This document shows positions 38,601 to 47,629 of a stretch of DNA of 64,000 nucleotides, piece after piece. Within the stretch, counting starts at the first letter, position 1; each line of letters opens with the position of its first letter. Location: assembly GCA_964020085.1 (NCBI GenBank), contig OZ026601.1:29680818-29744817 (forward strand), in the 5' to 3' direction. The position numbers and the translations under genes are program-made. Source of the stretch: Micromussa lordhowensis (taxonomy: Eukaryota > Cnidaria > Anthozoa > Scleractinia > Lobophylliidae). Below the pieces are notes generated by a model, which did no database searches, was not told where the DNA came from, and saw only the letters and a program-made list of their open reading frames with translations.

Positions 38601-41600
38601 GTATCAAAAGCTCTGAGTTCAAGAATTGATTTTGTTCAGTGCTTCTTGATGGACATACACTGTATTTATAATTATTCTAGGTTGTCAATTTAGCTTGTAC
38701 ATGTACAAGTACATTGTATGTAAGAATGAAAAAAGACTGTGATTAGTTTGATCTGCATCCAGTGATCTACTAGTGAATTTGGAATGTGTTTAAAACATGA
38801 AATGGTGAAATGGCAAAATGACAAAATGTCACTACCTTTAACCTATTAGTAGATTATTAGTGCTCAGGTTAACCTCACGATCACTCAATTGAAGGTGGTG
38901 AGCTCTCAAAAATTGTATGGGTTTAACCATATCCCTTATTGTTGAGTGCCATTTTGCCATTTCGTGTTTTGAATATGCCTGACCTGATATTTGAATTAAA
39001 TCTTCTACCTAATGAATTTCGAATTCAAACTCTGTACATGTATATGCTGTGGTTCAATTTTGTTTTTAGTTTAATTTTTGTTAAAACCAGTCTTAAATTT
39101 TCAAACTGGTTCATACATGTATTTTTCAAACTGGGTTGAAATTTTCAAACCAGTTTAATTTTCAATTTTGAGCAGAATGTGAGCATGGGTCTTAGTAATT
39201 TGGGTTAGGCACTCAAGTTAGTGATTAGGCCTAAGCACTTATTTAGAATGGTTAGCTGTGATGTTAGGCTGGGAACTTTGCATACATGTATGACTTAGTG
39301 GTTTGGGTTGCACACTCGGCAAAGCCTTGTGTGGTATTGAAATTTCTTGTTCAATGTTAGTGAACTCATGCAGGTAAATCCCAATAATTCACTTGCTGAG
39401 TGCGTTAACCTGTAGAAATACAGGGTTTACAGGATTCCCTAAACACCTCTATAACTATTAATATATTGCTATCAAAGGAAGGAAATACCTGGAAAGTCAG
39501 ATGCTCCCGAACTGTCAGTGATCCAATGAATAAGTCTTCTTGTTGGATGTATGCTGACAATGCATTGATGTCAATGCCAATGGGTTGCCCATTCACTGCC
39601 ACTGTTCCCATCACTTGCACCTGGGCAATGTTACGATGTGCTAACACATTCATTAGGGTAGATTTACCTGCACCACTGCACCAAAAACAAACAAAACCAA
39701 ACAAAAACATTAACCTGCACTTCAGACTCTTGACCTTTGTCCAGTATTTCAGTTGAGGTCAAGTCTGTTTGAGCCTGGTGACCTATCAGGCCTGAGTACA
39801 TGACTCTCTGATTACTAATATAATTGTACAATGAAGTAACTTAGTGTCCCTCTGAATGGGATGCTAGTCTATCATAGGGTCCTCCAGCATGACAAATTTA
39901 CTGGTACCCATTTACATCATTTATGTGACCTGGCCAGAGAGAGACACTGTAGAAGTACATGTAGATGTCTCTCAACAACATAAGATTTGTTGTTATTGTT
40001 TACAAAATAGAAAACATGTACCATGTTTCTACCAGTGGAAGTTTGGGAGAATGAGAAATGCTGTGGGAATTACACAAGCCGACAGGCGAGTGTTTCCAGA
40101 GCTTTTTTGAGTTATCCCAAACTTTCACGAGTGCTTGTGTAACTCAAAAGAAACATGGAAAACATATTTTCTATTTCGTTTAGAAAATTCAGCAACCAAA
40201 ACAAAGAAAACAACTTGTTTACTCTGATCATCAAAATGTAAATTCTCTTTGCTCACGCCATCATTACCTCAACAGCTCATACTAGTTTTGCGTTTCTATT
40301 GAGTTAGAGAAACAAGATTTTAATCCAATCAGCGCACGTATCTACATATAGGGCTATCCTCTAATTAATAATACTAATGGATAATACTATCTTAAGCTTA
40401 AAATTATTCTGAAAGACATGCAGATATTAAATAATTATTATTTCATGTTCATATTAACTGTGCATATTAACAGAATTATTGTACCTTGACCCCATGACAG
40501 CCAACAAGGATCCAGCCTCAATTTTTCCACTTACTGATAAAGGTAAAATAAAAAATAAATGTTTCAGCCAAATTATTTTTACTAACAAAAAAAATGCTCA
40601 TTATTCATATCAAGCTTTAATAATTATTTATTAACCTAGATTTTATATACTTCAAAAATATTATTCAAACATCAAGTGGCCAAGATGGCAAAATGGTAAA
40701 CCAGAAGTTTGAAACTATAAGTTGTCAAACAAAAAAAATGCATTTTCCAGCGAAGGCAATCTGCCAAATGGTTGGTGATCATTAAGTGATTGTACATCCA
40801 GATTAAGGTCATGATTGACTGAAAACCAGCTGCTACCTTGGACACATGCCGGAATATGACCACAGCAGGTTCATAATTATATATATAGAGGATATTATTA
40901 CATGACCATGCGGGGATATGAAAGAGTGAGCTTACTTGTGAAATATTTTTTCAACACGAGAAGAGAAATTTTGTATCTCCAGGTGGCCATGTAATGTTCT
41001 ATTTATGATATAAACATGAGTGCAATAATGAACCATTTAACTTTTACTGCGAAAGGCACAAATTATTATGTTACCGTAGCAATGTGATCTTTTGACAGGT
41101 GAAAATAACATTTATTTTCACATGTCAAGGTATCATGTTTACATTAGTGTTTTCATCTGTGTTTATATAATAGTTATTATATAATAAAGTAAATTATTAA
41201 TACTTGTCAATGACAATTAAGCTGTACATGCTTTTGAAACTCAGGCCAGACATACATGTATTTGCACAAGCATGTAAAAATTGGGAAGTATTAAATTATG
41301 TTAATACATGTAATTGATGACTCACAGCCATTGGTTCTAGATTAATCATGTGATCACTGCATGTGCTTTAGGTTACTCAGTTGTTGGACTAAGTCTTTGT
41401 GTTAGGCTTTCATACCCTACCCTACCACCCTTAAGGCTAAGGGGGGTCTATCTTATTTTAGGTTCCATTGGCATATTTAATTGTTATTTGTCAATAAATT
41501 TGTTGAAACCCATCTTGTTGTGGCAGTAATTAAAATTCCTAATACCCCTATTGCCACTGCATGCATGTTGCTTCTGTTGTAATTATTTATTTCGTAACAT

Positions 41601-43366
41601 GTAATGAAGTGTACCTGACATGGACTTGACATACTGAAAATTTTCTGACTGCTCATAGCCTATTTAGTCTATATGAGTTATTACAAAGCGAGAATAATCA
41701 CAGCTCACCAAAGTCACCGGTATATTACATGTACATTTACTCCATGCTACTTTACTCCAATATCTGCTTATTACGTAATTGCCGACTGTAGGAAACTTTT
41801 AAGTGCACAGTCATCAACTATAACTACAGGCTGAACTACAACAAGACATGTAGACTTGCCACAAGTCGACCTTAATCGTTTGCTTATTCGTCTGATCGAT
41901 TGAACGAAGAGGGCAATCGGCGAAACCAACAGACCACGGAAAAAATATTGGATTAAGGAGTTATTGAAAGTCTGGAAGACAGCGATTGCTGAATGCCAGA
42001 AAACACTGAATGGACGTTGATTTGATGTATGCAACGCGTTGAAAACCTTGTAGACGTATACATATATAAATTAAGTACCATAAAATTAATAAACCTGGCT
42101 ATACCGATTTCAATTTGAGAAAATGTATACATACAGTGTAAGTTACTGAGTTTAAACTGTGACCAATAGATCGGAGTAAAAATAACAATTATATAATAGA
42201 ACTCAGCTCCCATTACCATCAAATAAGATCTGCTTGATTTTCGGTTCGTCATCTTTTTCACCACAGCACAATCGTCGGCAGATTGAAGCTCTGGGCTGAG
42301 GCACGAAAACGTTGATGTTCTTCCACGAAAGAGTGACCTTCTCTCTCAAATCCCCAACACTTGTCACGTTGGCAATCACATTTGTGGCGGGATCTTCGTA
42401 TTTCGTGTTAAAAACCAGGCTGTTTCCACTGCTCGTAGCTCCTAGATTTGCAGAAATCGTATCGAGGCTCTCCTGAGTTTCTTCATGGTTTATAAGCGTT
42501 GGACTGCCCGTCTCTTCCATCTTCTTAGCTTCAAGCTCATCGGCGTTGCTCTGGTTCGCTGCACAAGATATTTGTTTGCAGATAAAAGGATGGAATATGT
42601 CACGCATTGAGGCAACAGCACAAACAGTTACAAAAGTTAAACATTAACTTGACGTGAGCACGACAGGTGTATATTGACGGTGTATGATATTTGCTGACTG
42701 CAGAGTCTGCAATATTGTCGTACACCGGCATATTGAAAGCGCAAACGATGAAGACATATTCCTCTGCATTACGTAATTATAACCCCTCTGCACTGAGACC
42801 CCAGTTGTTAGAAAGGTGGATAACGCTATCCACTGGATAAATAGCTATCCAGTATAAGTGTTAAGAAAGCAAACCACGCTATCCACTTGATAGTGATTTA
42901 GTGATTTAGTGGATATAGCCGTGACAGCGTTATCCACCTTTCGAGCAGTTTAATTTCGTACACGAAATCGCTCAAACCAGAATTTATAATCACATACTGA
43001 ATTTATATCACCAAAAGCTTTAACGAAGGACTGAAGACACACGTAGCTTTTAGGCAACCCTTACCTGTCCATGGTAACTGAAAATGAATTAAGGCGTCTA
43101 CTCCCACTTCAGTCTTCTAAGTTTAATCTTAAGCTTATATTGTTTGTCGCCTGTTCAAATTAAGCTTAAGCCCACGTTTTTGTGATCGATCGATCGGTAT
43201 TGCTTTGAGGTTGCCACGATACAAAAGAAATTTCGAACCTTTATGTTTTAAGTAACTTGATAAGGTTAACTTCCACAAAGCATTAATCCTTACCCGAGCC
43301 AATTTTTTCAGGCGCATTGTTCACATCAACAATCGTCCACATCTCCACGCCAGGATTGTTGGCCAT
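22663..43366 (-). CDS. White-family ABCG half-transporter, gene B (724 aa, 20 coding exons)
   Basis: Tandem paralogue of gene A, lying directly upstream on the same strand. Exons 5'-3': 43294-43366, 42217-42558, 40485-40533, 39489-39675, 38431-38502, 36158-36256, 35116-35282, 33738-33809, 33157-33259, 32648-32716, 31633-31673, 31001-31106, 30158-30289, 29138-29230, 28262-28319, 27755-27832, 27232-27337, 26684-26784, 25335-25459, 22663-22764. Walker A GSSGAGKS at residues 153-160, signature ISGGEKKR 261-268, Walker [13 protein letters not shown] 281-292, switch His318: all catalytic motifs intact, so it should hydrolyse ATP. The transmembrane half keeps White signatures ([49 protein letters not shown]). 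It ends [16 protein letters not shown]. The start chosen is the Met in 43294-43366, in a good context and in frame through the next exon; a Met inside 42217-42558 is an alternative. Role as for gene A: membrane export or vesicular loading, substrate unknown. Confidence 0.93.
22826..23000. mobile_element. Palindromic MITE in gene B last intron
   Basis: AGCAATGGACCACTCTTTCT faces its inverse ending AAAGCAATAG. The inner arms pair as AACACGAGAAAAGCTTG. Starts 62 bases from the terminal exon of gene B. Confidence 0.65.
23534..23677. mobile_element. Palindromic MITE with 9-bp target duplication in gene B last intron
   Basis: Arms AAGCCTGTTCCAGGCTCTCG and inverse, GGGTTTATT directly repeated at 23525-23533 and 23678-23686. 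Shares the AGCCTG terminus with 20379-20501. Confidence 0.8.
27341..27520. repeat. Degenerate tetranucleotide repeat next to gene B exon at 27232-27337
   Basis: CAAT, CAGT and CCGT tetramers (TCAATCAATCAATCAGT...) for about 180 bases, abutting the 3' splice site on the gene's strand, where they read as TGAC/TGAT repeats. Confidence 0.85.
29547..29620 (-). repeat. tRNA-like SINE head
   Basis: Minus strand GGCGTGGCCTAATGGTTAG with B-box GAGTTCAAATCC. The anticodon-loop position reads UCU, but stem pairing has mismatches. Intronic in gene B. Probably a tRNA-derived repeat. Confidence 0.55.
29887..30036. repeat. Dispersed repeat, copy 1
   Basis: GTTTCTAAAGAAACTGTGGTGC then GGTTTTATCAACTGGGTTGA and GCTGACGTTTCGAGCG. 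The same blocks recur at 58701-58796 and, partly rearranged, 62722-62880. Confidence 0.65.
30571..30835 (+). repeat. tRNA-derived SINE, full-length copy
   Basis: The tRNA-like head begins GAGGCGCGGTGGCCTCATGG, with a B-box GGTTCGAGCCC at 30623-30633. The body includes CTCTACTCTCACAGTGCCTC and GGGTAACCC. A second copy in inverse orientation is at 58175-58437. Lies in the gene B intron between 30289 and 31001. Confidence 0.75.
31927..32078. mobile_element. Palindromic TTATTGACCAAG-type MITE, copy 1
   Basis: TTAATGACCAAGTGTGAGG...GGCCGAGTTCTTTTTT, then GACCTAGACGGAGTCGAGGT in the centre, then the inverse. A second copy lies 170 bp on; single-arm relatives are at 16620-16757 and 48351-48556. Confidence 0.7.
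32249..32404. mobile_element. Palindromic TTATTGACCAAG-type MITE, copy 2
   Basis: Same structure as 31927-32078. The two copies bracket a spacer holding a GCGGGCAAGAT inverted pair. Intron of gene B between 31673 and 32648. Confidence 0.7.
32600..32632. repeat. Poly-C plus (AC)n tract
   Basis: About 15 C residues followed by nine AC units, 16 bases beyond the donor of the exon 32648-32716 on the gene's strand. Confidence 0.85.
32784..32872. repeat. Hairpin repeat near gene B exon 10
   Basis: CGGACCGCGCGAAAGAGCTT and its inverse form a stable stem, about 70 bases upstream (in transcript sense) of the exon 32648-32716, inside the intron. Confidence 0.6.
35596..35870 (-). pseudogene. LINE reverse-transcriptase 3' tail, degraded
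   Basis: The minus strand reads [10 protein letters not shown], then [12 protein letters not shown], then GRPGETRRW and [11 protein letters not shown]. This is the widely shared C-terminal tail of animal non-LTR retrotransposon polymerases (GHVLRM...GRP..TW...). Upstream sequence in this frame is broken and no polymerase catalytic motif remains. It lies in the intron between gene B exons at 35116-35282 and 36158-36256. A dead 5'-truncated insertion. Confidence 0.75.
36931..38250. mobile_element. 1.3-kb long-TIR element in gene B intron 5, MULE-like
   Basis: Inverted repeats of about 310-340 bp (36931-37270 and 37942-38250) start GGCAG.TACAAAAGTCGG and contain runs of ACTCGGATC-type units. 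A direct repeat, TATGTCATAA, flanks it at 36921-36930 and 38251-38260, which marks a real insertion. A 9-10-bp duplication with long TIRs suits a non-autonomous Mutator-like element. No transposase is present inside. Confidence 0.8.
39850..39950 (-). repeat. SINE body fragment
   Basis: Sequence around GGGATGCTAGTCTATCATAG and CTGGTACCCATTTAC matches the body of the inverted SINE at 58175-58437. No tRNA-like head is present. Confidence 0.5.
42811..42941. mobile_element. Palindromic MITE in gene B second coding intron
   Basis: GAAAGGTGGATAACGCTATC faces AACAGCGTTATCC-type inverse (GACAGCGTTATCCACCTTTC). Lies between exons 42217-42558 and 43294-43366. A fragment of the family occurs near 50845-50880. 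Confidence 0.6.
43294..43366 (-). CDS. Gene B first coding exon, absent from gene A
   Basis: The exon encodes [10 protein letters not shown] and onward for 24 codons and ends in a consensus donor (GTAAGG) at 43293. The open frame continues 5' to an acceptor (TTGCAG) at 43460, so the exon probably spans 43294-43459 with about 93 bases of leader. Splicing to 42558 keeps the frame and creates an Ala codon across the junction. Gene A has no recognisable counterpart: its first coding exon begins seven bases after its own acceptor. Confidence 0.72.
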
Positions 43367-43459
43367 GTTTGAAGATTGGAGATAGTGAATGGAGCTTTCA
43401 ATTAAATTTGCATATACAGTTTGCCAACAGGTACTGAGGTTGTTGACGTTTTCTAACAC

Positions 43460-44562
43460 CTGCAATTTAGAAAGATTAACGCAGAAACTGGCCAGAAACT
43501 GGCCAGAAACAATGCAAGCAATCGGTTTTCATAGCGTTGTCAATTGACCTAATTGCAGTCACACGCTTTCCGCACGGACGAGTCACTTGTGTAGAGTTGT
43601 ACGGGGGGCGCATGATGCGGGGTACAGGACACCTTCTTTGGTGGTGGGTTGGAAGAAGCGAGGGAGCAGAGGTATGGGGCATCTTCGTGGGCAGTGATCT
43701 GCCATACTTTTCAGGTGTTCAGCTGTTATTTATTTTGTGCTCTGATCATGACTACCAAGAGACGATCAATGTAAGTGCCACGATCTTCTGTCGTAACTAC
43801 CCATTTCCTTGTTCGCCATCCTTCCACCCCATTCTCCTCCTCCTCCTCCCCCCCGGAAACTATTATTCTGTTTATTACGCAGCAAAAAAAAACGTACAAT
43901 TACTAAAATCAACCAATCATATTGACTGACCGACGACCTTGTACACTACAGAGCATTTGTCATTTTAAAACCGCTCTCTGTTTCTGTTAAGGTTGTTTGT
44001 TTGCTTGTTTTGCTTTTTTTTTTCCCGCTACCACCACTCAACCCTTTGGCCATCCTTCTTCTGCAATTGAGCGAGGCTTAATTTCTCGTATTTTAAATGT
44101 TCATATCCTTTAATTAATTACAAACACAGTTCAACAATCAAGTTACATTGTGTAAATATAATAAACTTACTCTTAATTAAACAGAAGCCGAGTGCATGTA
44201 TGTGACTGTGGAGGCTCATGTTTGTTAGTAGCGGGGTTTTCGTCGTCTCAGTTTAGTAAAGAGAACATGAACTGCGGATTTTAGTATCATTTGTTTAGCA
44301 TGCGATGCGGCTGCCTGAAGCGAAGAAATATAAGGAAAACAAAACGAGATAGAAAAACATCGGCCTATTGTGTTGGTGGTTTCGATCTATCAGGCATGAA
44401 ATTTTTCAAATTCAAAGCACTATGACAATCTTATGACTTTGCGTTATAAATGGCAATATCTCATTTTCTTCGTGTCTGAACAGCTTCAATTTAGAGTTGT
44501 ATCATTTAGGCGAGTTTTTAGTAGTAAAGCGTGAGCGGCGCTAGGATTGGCATCCTTTAGAA
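43460..44562. other. Region upstream of gene B
   Basis: Should contain the gene B promoter and leader exons. I see no convincing core promoter. The open frame at 43537-43929 has no recognisable domain. Confidence 0.55.
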
Positions 44563-44700
44563 ATCATGTGTACTTAAGGCATCCGTCGGCCGAGTGTCGG
44601 TCGATACTATCGGCCGATATGGCGACCGACACTCGGCCGATATATCGACCGACACTCGGCCGATATGTCGGCCGAGTGTCGGTCGAGTGTCGGTCGACAT

Positions 44701-46078
44701 GAACCGACAAGCATGTCGGCCGACACCCGGCCGATACTTCACCGCCACTCGGCCGCGACTCGGCCGCCACTGGGCCGCCACTGGGCCGCCACTGGGCCGC
44801 CACTGGGCCGCCACTGGGCCGCCACTGGGCCGCCACTGGGCCGCCACTGGGCCGCCACTGGGCCGCCACTCGGCCGCCACTGGGCCGCCACTCGGCCGCC
44901 ACTCGGCCGATACTTTACCATCACTCGGCCAACACTAAGCTCACTTGGTCAGCTCTTGGTACCGAGATCTTCCCTGCTCTACTGAGAGAGGCTTTCAGTG
45001 GCCGTCGTCCTTTTTTGGCCTTTAACTCCGGCAATATTCAAGTCTTTTTTTTCCAGCTATGTTTGTTCCTCGTCATCGCTTTTATATACGACCCTCGTTA
45101 CTTTATGATGCAGCAGCATTTGGGGATTGTTGCTTTTGGAGGCTCGTTATTTTAGGGGAGCAAAAGATGATATAAAAAGTTGGTACGATTGCGCTCTCTT
45201 CCTGCCACATAGATTGATTTTTCAGTTCTAGACCCCGTGATATTTCACAACTCTTCGTGGCATAAGCAAGACCTTCCCTGTTGCAGAGTGCGTTTTATCA
45301 GAGTACAAAACACAGAAAAAGGGCTCGAGAAATGTATAAACACCCACCTGCGCGTTTTCTTTTACATTTCAGTTTCTCCGGTTCTCAAATACAAGTCGTG
45401 TTTTACCATACGTATTATCATACGTAATTGATCTGAATATTGATCATTGGGAAATAAATATGCTATAGAACCTGGGCCTCTGTCTTTGATTGAGGTGGGC
45501 TTGTTGAGGCTAGGCTACCTAATTTCGGAGGAGCTGTTATTTTTGGGGAGTCGCTACTTTCGGGATCTAACTGAGGCCACAATCTTTTGATGATACTTTC
45601 GGGGGGGGGGGGGGGGGTTTGTCTCGCAAGTTTACGTTAGGTGTTGTAACAGTCGCTGTGATTATCGATTGATCATCGATTGAACGATACCATCAGTATC
45701 GACTGATATCGATCTATCGATTGCTTTTTTCCATCGATTGGACACTCCGGGATATGTTCGTGTGAGTCCCTTCTTTTCCTACTCAGTGCTTGTCGAGAAG
45801 TTGCATTACATATGTATTCGAAATGGCGGCAGTTTGAGCTGCATCCTCGCTCTATCAACACACGAGCATAGGCAATGGACTCTTCTTTCTTTCGCGTCAC
45901 CTGTTGGTAAGATTGCTGCTATTTCAGCAAAACAAAGGGTAACAGTCGACCGATACCTCACCGACAGTCGACCGATACACTAGCGACTGTCGATCGCATT
46001 ATATCGGCCGAGGTGTCGGCCGAGTGTCGACCGACATATCGACCGATAGTATCGACCGATGGTCTGTTAACTAAAACA
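44701..46078. mobile_element. Insertion within the left TIR, with termini like its host element
   Basis: This stretch is absent from the right TIR. Its right edge (45948-46060) is an inverted, diverged copy of the outer terminal block at 44576-44640. This suggests a shorter relative of the same family, about 1.5 kb, sharing the left end. No coding region is convincing. Confidence 0.55.
44740..44912. repeat. 11-bp minisatellite, about 15 units
   Basis: Tandem copies of CGCCACTGGGC, with CGCCACTCGGC variants at both edges. The edge variants resemble the ACTCGGCCG units of the transposon terminus, so the array looks amplified from a terminal unit. The array creates long reading frames on both strands that are not genes. 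Confidence 0.9.
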
Positions 46079-47629
46079 ACATGGGATCAGTTTTCGTTTC
46101 TGGGCAACCGACCTCGGTTTCAAAAAACTGACCACGGAATAAAAACCCTCCTCGGGTAGAGTACCTACTGTCGGTAAACTGTCCTCGGTTGTTGTCCAGG
46201 TAACGTCCACGGTATTAACTGAGCTTGGGATACACGAACCGACTTCGTTTTATAAACCGTACAAGGGTTGCCCTTATCTGACCTCGGTTTGATCTTCCTA
46301 CATAACCGTGTTCGGTTTCCACATAACCTCTTCGGTAATAAACCACCGTAGAGAATACAGTAACCGTACTCGGTTTTGGTTTTGAAATAAAACCGAGCTC
46401 GGTTCTGGACTGTATCTGTTTATCATGGCTCGGTTTTTATTTTATCTTGACCGTACTTGGCGGTTTTCTCTGTTGTTTAATAGTTTCCGTTTTATCATTC
46501 ATCCGCTTTTCTTTTCTTCTTTAATGCGTCCGCAAAAAGAGGGGATGCATGACGTGTTGGTCTTGCCTTACAATTTGATGTCGGTAAGTAGGTAACGTGA
46601 ATCTCGGCCGCTTATGTTTTAATATAACTTTATTTATTTGTCTCGACCTGGTGTATGTTACATTCTACCATTTTTAGGTCTTCGACTGAACCACACAATC
46701 ACACCTTAAAACAATTGTTTTTTTGTGATGGTTTTTACCATTCGTACAAAACAAAATTAGTCAACTGCAAACTATTGTAAATTCGGAGTCAAATTTATAT
46801 AAACAACTGGGCGTGGCGAGTCATGTGACGAAGGAGCAAAGTTCTTGAAACCAAACATTTAAAAGCTTCTTTCAATTACTACACCCTATAAAGTCTATAA
46901 GCGATAGCTTAAATGTATTTTAAATTAGACCACCCCCTCCAAAATGATCACGACTCCTAAATCTTCTGCTTGGGCCAAGTTTTAGAAAAAGTAAAGGAAT
47001 AAATCCAGTCACAGTGGCGCGGTCCTCATTGCTTAAGCTTCCAGTATTAGATTTCAGATTTTTTAGATTTTTATTGTTTTGCACTATTACAAAATTATAA
47101 CATTAACGACATTTACAAAGATTACATCAAATAGAAAAAAACAGAAGAATATATAACATTAAATGTGTTCAGTGACCAAAGTAGCATAGGCTTTTAATCC
47201 TCCCTCCTCTCAGTGACATAATTTATGAGTAATCAACTGGTACAATATGCTTAACGAAGTTTTTCGACTCGTACATTTTGCCACATTGAAACTTTAAACC
47301 TCTTTATGCTGATTGCAATGTTTTTTTTTTTATTTTTTTTTCTTAATATAGATATAAAGGACGGGAATGCTACAATTCAAGTGCTATTAGTGCCTGGTTA
47401 AAAGGGTTTATCTGAATGGAGTTTAAAACAGCAGTAATACTGGCCACCAAATAGGTTGACCGTTTTTAGACGGCCGCTTAATAGGGGTTTGACTGTGATT
47501 TGTTGTTTTAGTGAATTGTTACTTCATAGTGATGAAAACAATTTGAAGCTGAGTGCATAAATCAAGGTCTTGGTATTTCTAAGATTCCCACACGGGTGGT
47601 TTTTTCACTGTTGTGCAGTTAGTATAACT

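Larger units (their letters stand above)
44563..46730. repeat. Left terminal inverted repeat of the Merlin element (interrupted)
   Basis: 44563-44700 is built of TCGGCCGA and GTCGGTCGA units. 46079-46730 is a degenerate array of ACCGA..TCGGT half-sites, then unique sequence that matches the right repeat in inverse orientation almost base for base. About 1.38 kb (44701-46078) has no counterpart on the right and splits the repeat. Confidence 0.85.

Noticed and set aside
44557..44985. Long overlapping reading frames on both strands rich in WRPSGGPVAAQ-type repeats
   Set aside because: They are translations of the 11-bp minisatellite. Open frames on both strands come from a stop-free repeat, not a protein.
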